7,277 nucleotides of DNA from JALHNF01 sp039809305 (lineage in GTDB: Bacteria > Patescibacteriota > Minisyncoccia > Phycocordibacterales > UBA5272): contig JBDHUT010000029.1 of NCBI GenBank assembly GCA_039809305.1, positions 1 through 7,277 of the forward strand. The letters are read 5' to 3'. How positions within the stretch are numbered: position 1 is the first letter of the stretch; the number at the start of each line of letters is the position of its first letter. A program made the translations under genes and the position numbers. Shown here one piece after another: positions 5,837-7,277 of the stretch. The notes beneath the pieces are model-generated. The model did no database searches. It saw nothing but the letters and a program-made list of their open reading frames with translations, and was not told the origin of the DNA.

Positions 5837-6607
5837 TTAGACATACCTGAAGAGAAGTTTGTGTTTCAAAAAGAACTCGACCACCTTCTTGGACCCTGGT
5901 GACTGTGCAAGAAGTTCGTCCAGCTCACGGAAGATGTTACGAACACTGGAGAGAAACGGACCGTCGTCCGGTTCAAATCCGAGCATAAAAAGCTTTTGCG
6001 CCACCCGTTCCGCCTCTGTTGGATGGAAATACGGGTCGTCGCTGGTTTTCAGGAGGAGGTCTGAGACTTTCGGCAGACAATCCCAGAGCCAGCGTCGCGG
6101 AGAAAGATCACTTCGCACAAACTTTCGTATCCAACGAGTATCGTTCAAGAGCGAAAGTGGAGCTTGTAACCACTCTTCCTTACTCTTCAACGAGTCGATA
6201 TGCGCCTGCCGCGCACGCTCCCGAGTAAGGAGCAGCGCACAGTCATCCTCAGACACATCCCTATCTTCAAGCTGACACACCACCCACGAAAGAGAGCCTG
6301 TCCAGCAGGAATCATAGTGATGTGCATGCATAAACCCAAACTTACCGCCAAAATCCCGGATTATTTTAGCGAGAGTGAGTTGCTTGAAGAGTACGTCATA
6401 CACCGAGTACTCCTTTTCAGTAATACCTTTTGCTTTGACAGCGACGGGATTGCAGTAGAAAAACTCTTCGGCGATGATCAACTGCTGGGCAGAGCACCAT
6501 GCCCAGGTATGGACAAGCTGAGTCGGGTCCGGCATCCCCATCTCGACGAGCTCAGCCAAACTTTTTGAAAAGAGACTGTCAATGACTGCCTTGGAAGCCG
6601 TGTTCAT
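5837..6607 (-). CDS. Hypothetical protein, 256 aa, strong SD, GC-rich
   Basis: I do not recognise this family. The product looks soluble and mostly helical, without signal peptide or membrane segment. A notable central stretch is FMHAHHYDSCWTGSLSW (92-108), with H94, H96, H97, D99 and C101 close together; other cysteines are C38, C52, C111, C123 and C177. This could bind a metal, but that is speculation. Tryptophan is frequent (for example TWAW at 34-37 and RRWLW at 171-175). AAGGAG lies 9 nt before the ATG at 6607. GC is about 55% in the line I counted and codons lean to GTC, CTC, ATC and CAG. It is 91 bp downstream of the DUF4406-like gene on the same strand, convergent with dnaE, and has its own strong terminator. 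It resembles the 97-aa gene in expression signals, not in protein sequence. Confidence 0.8.
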   Translation of the reverse strand: MNTASKAVIDSLFSKSLAELVEMGMPDPTQLVHTWAWCSAQQLIIAEEFFYCNPVAVKAKGITEKEYSVYDVLFKQLTLAKIIRDFGGKFGFMHAHHYDSCWTGSLSWVVCQLEDRDVSEDDCALLLTRERARQAHIDSLKSKEEWLQAPLSLLNDTRWIRKFVRSDLSPRRWLWDCLPKVSDLLLKTSDDPYFHPTEAERVAQKLFMLGFEPDDGPFLSSVRNIFRELDELLAQSPGSKKVVEFFLKHKLLFRYV

Positions 6608-6616
6608 TTCACTTTA

Positions 6617-6657
6617 CTCCTTAGTGTGATGTATCGAAGTACTGTACCTCGACTAAG
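6617..6657 (-). promoter_or_regulatory. Leader with SD and SD-masking hairpin of the 256-aa gene
   Basis: On the minus strand CTTAGT (6657-6652) can pair with ACTAAG (6625-6620), and CGAGGT (6651-6646) with ACTTCG (6640-6635, one G-U pair) around loop ACAGT; ATACATCAC is left as a one-sided bulge. The SD AAGGAG (6622-6617) shares AAG with the outer stem. A competing weak fold pairs CATCAC (6631-6626) with GTG-AA-ATG (6612-6605), covering the start codon with the SD in the loop. Two exclusive folds would suit translational control, but this is inference. No clear promoter was found in the 91-bp gap; TTGACT (minus strand, near 6684-6689) lacks a good -10. Confidence 0.4.
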
Positions 6658-6698
6658 CAAAAATGCAATAGTATTTGTACTCAGTCAAACACACATCT

Positions 6699-7262
6699 TT
6701 ATATTTCACCGAAGAAAAATTGTGTTTTCTGTCGTGCCCGGAGGTACCACTCTTCAGGGTAATCATAGATAGCAAGAGAATGTTTTTCTGCCGTCTCTCT
6801 TTCCCACCGTGCGCCACGAGATGTTTCCCATCCTGGCAAAAAGTACACTCCTTGTAGATGCCCTGAAGCAAGGAGCACGTCGTATATATCAGTAAGCACA
6901 TGGTTGCAATATTGAGACTCAGGGTTGCATACGAGCCACTCACGCACAAGACGTTGAAGATGCTCTTCTAACATTGTCTGGTTGAAGACATACACACCTT
7001 CCTTGAGCGCTTCGTCTATTGCGTGCTGAAAGAGCACAATGTTTTTTGAATAGTGCCCGAGGCCACCTGTGGTCATCGGTCCTGAAATCATAAAAAGAGG
7101 CTTTGGCATTTTTTCTGCAACCTCACAGACAAGTTCACCAATGTGTTTAAACTCACGAGTGGTTTTTGCTCTTTCTATATGATGTTCTTCCCAATGAGGA
7201 CATTGCACGACCCGGGCAAAAAGTGGTTCACTATTTTCAAACGAAAATGAAGATGCTTGCAC
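6699..7262 (-). CDS. DUF4406-like protein (nucleoside 2-deoxyribosyltransferase fold)
   Basis: The core matches the DUF4406 pattern, a Rossmann-like relative of nucleoside 2-deoxyribosyltransferases: FMISGPMTTGG (57-67), an N-containing helix start (YSKN, 71-74), helix AIDEALKEGVYVFN (81-94), IYDVLLASG (126-134), VYFLPGWETSRGARWE (139-154) and a final strand LAIYDY. In this superfamily a Glu after the GA turn is catalytic; E154 is a candidate. The substrate is unknown. The start is a GTG at 7262, because an in-frame TAG lies at 7277-7275; that leaves about 50 residues before the fold, where the family usually begins almost at once. Starting at M52 (7109) would remove the extra part. TAGACT at 7277-7272 might be a -10 giving a near-leaderless mRNA from 7262. 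Base use is closer to the housekeeping genes than to the 256-aa gene next door. Confidence 0.7.
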   Translation of the reverse strand: MQASSFSFENSEPLFARVVQCPHWEEHHIERAKTTREFKHIGELVCEVAEKMPKPLFMISGPMTTGGLGHYSKNIVLFQHAIDEALKEGVYVFNQTMLEEHLQRLVREWLVCNPESQYCNHVLTDIYDVLLASGHLQGVYFLPGWETSRGARWERETAEKHSLAIYDYPEEWYLRARQKTQFFFGEI

Positions 7263-7277
7263 AACTACTACAGTCTA

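Noticed and set aside
5859..6568. Plus-strand open frames (138 and 122 codons) opposite the 256-aa gene
   Set aside because: Their composition (Ser/Arg-rich) is typical of antisense shadows, and the minus-strand gene has the SD and terminator.
6640..6698. TTGACT upstream of the 256-aa gene as a -35 element
   Set aside because: No acceptable -10 hexamer lies 16-18 bp downstream; TACTAT is too close.
6653..6949. Minus-strand open frame of 98 codons overlapping the DUF4406-like gene
   Set aside because: It is in another frame of a protein with clear family motifs and has no SD.
1..7277. CRISPR array, tRNA, insertion sequence, intein or long direct repeats
   Set aside because: None was seen; dnaE reads through its conserved motifs without an inserted domain, and no repeat longer than about 9 bases stood out apart from the hairpin arms.

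Overview
The window looks like a piece of a small, AT-leaning bacterial genome of the Candidate Phyla Radiation (Patescibacteria, most likely a Parcubacteria-type lineage). This is inferred from the gene content and protein style: an L32 beginning MVVRMRHTRG, a NusB fused to a Nudix-like domain, a short DnaE, very tight spacing, and housekeeping genes without Shine-Dalgarno (SD) sequences. The standard bacterial code (table 11) fits all reading frames. No tRNA, rRNA, CRISPR array, insertion sequence or long repeat was seen.

Layout. On the minus strand, read right to left from 2571, lie rnhB (RNase HII), a 97-aa unknown protein, rpmF (ribosomal protein L32), a NusB-Nudix fusion, and the N-terminal 88 codons of rnc (RNase III), which runs off the left edge. 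On the plus strand, divergent from rnhB across only 30 bp, is dnaE (replicative DNA polymerase III alpha, 1058 aa). Convergent with dnaE is a minus-strand 256-aa unknown protein, preceded by a DUF4406-like (nucleoside 2-deoxyribosyltransferase-fold) protein at the right edge. The recognisable genes serve replication (DnaE, RNase HII), RNA processing (RNase III), transcription antitermination (NusB) and translation (L32).

Two kinds of gene stand out. Housekeeping genes (rnc, nusB, rpmF, rnhB, dnaE) have a -10-like hexamer 6 to 15 nt from the start codon and no SD, which predicts leaderless or near-leaderless transcripts. The two unknown genes (97 and 256 aa) have strong SD sequences, visibly higher GC (roughly half, against about 35-42% in much of the rest), different codon choice (AGG, CAG, ATC, CTG/CTC), well-formed intrinsic terminators, and leaders that can fold over the SD or start codon. 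They look like self-contained expression cassettes of different origin or control. Two terminators on the minus strand run directly into the promoter of the next gene.

Other oddities: the Nudix box of the NusB fusion has lost conserved positions, L32 lacks its zinc cysteines, the DnaE PHP domain has lost several metal ligands, and DnaE ends soon after its OB fold although a clamp-binding motif is kept. Promoter, terminator and fold calls were made by eye, without a thermodynamic program or database search.
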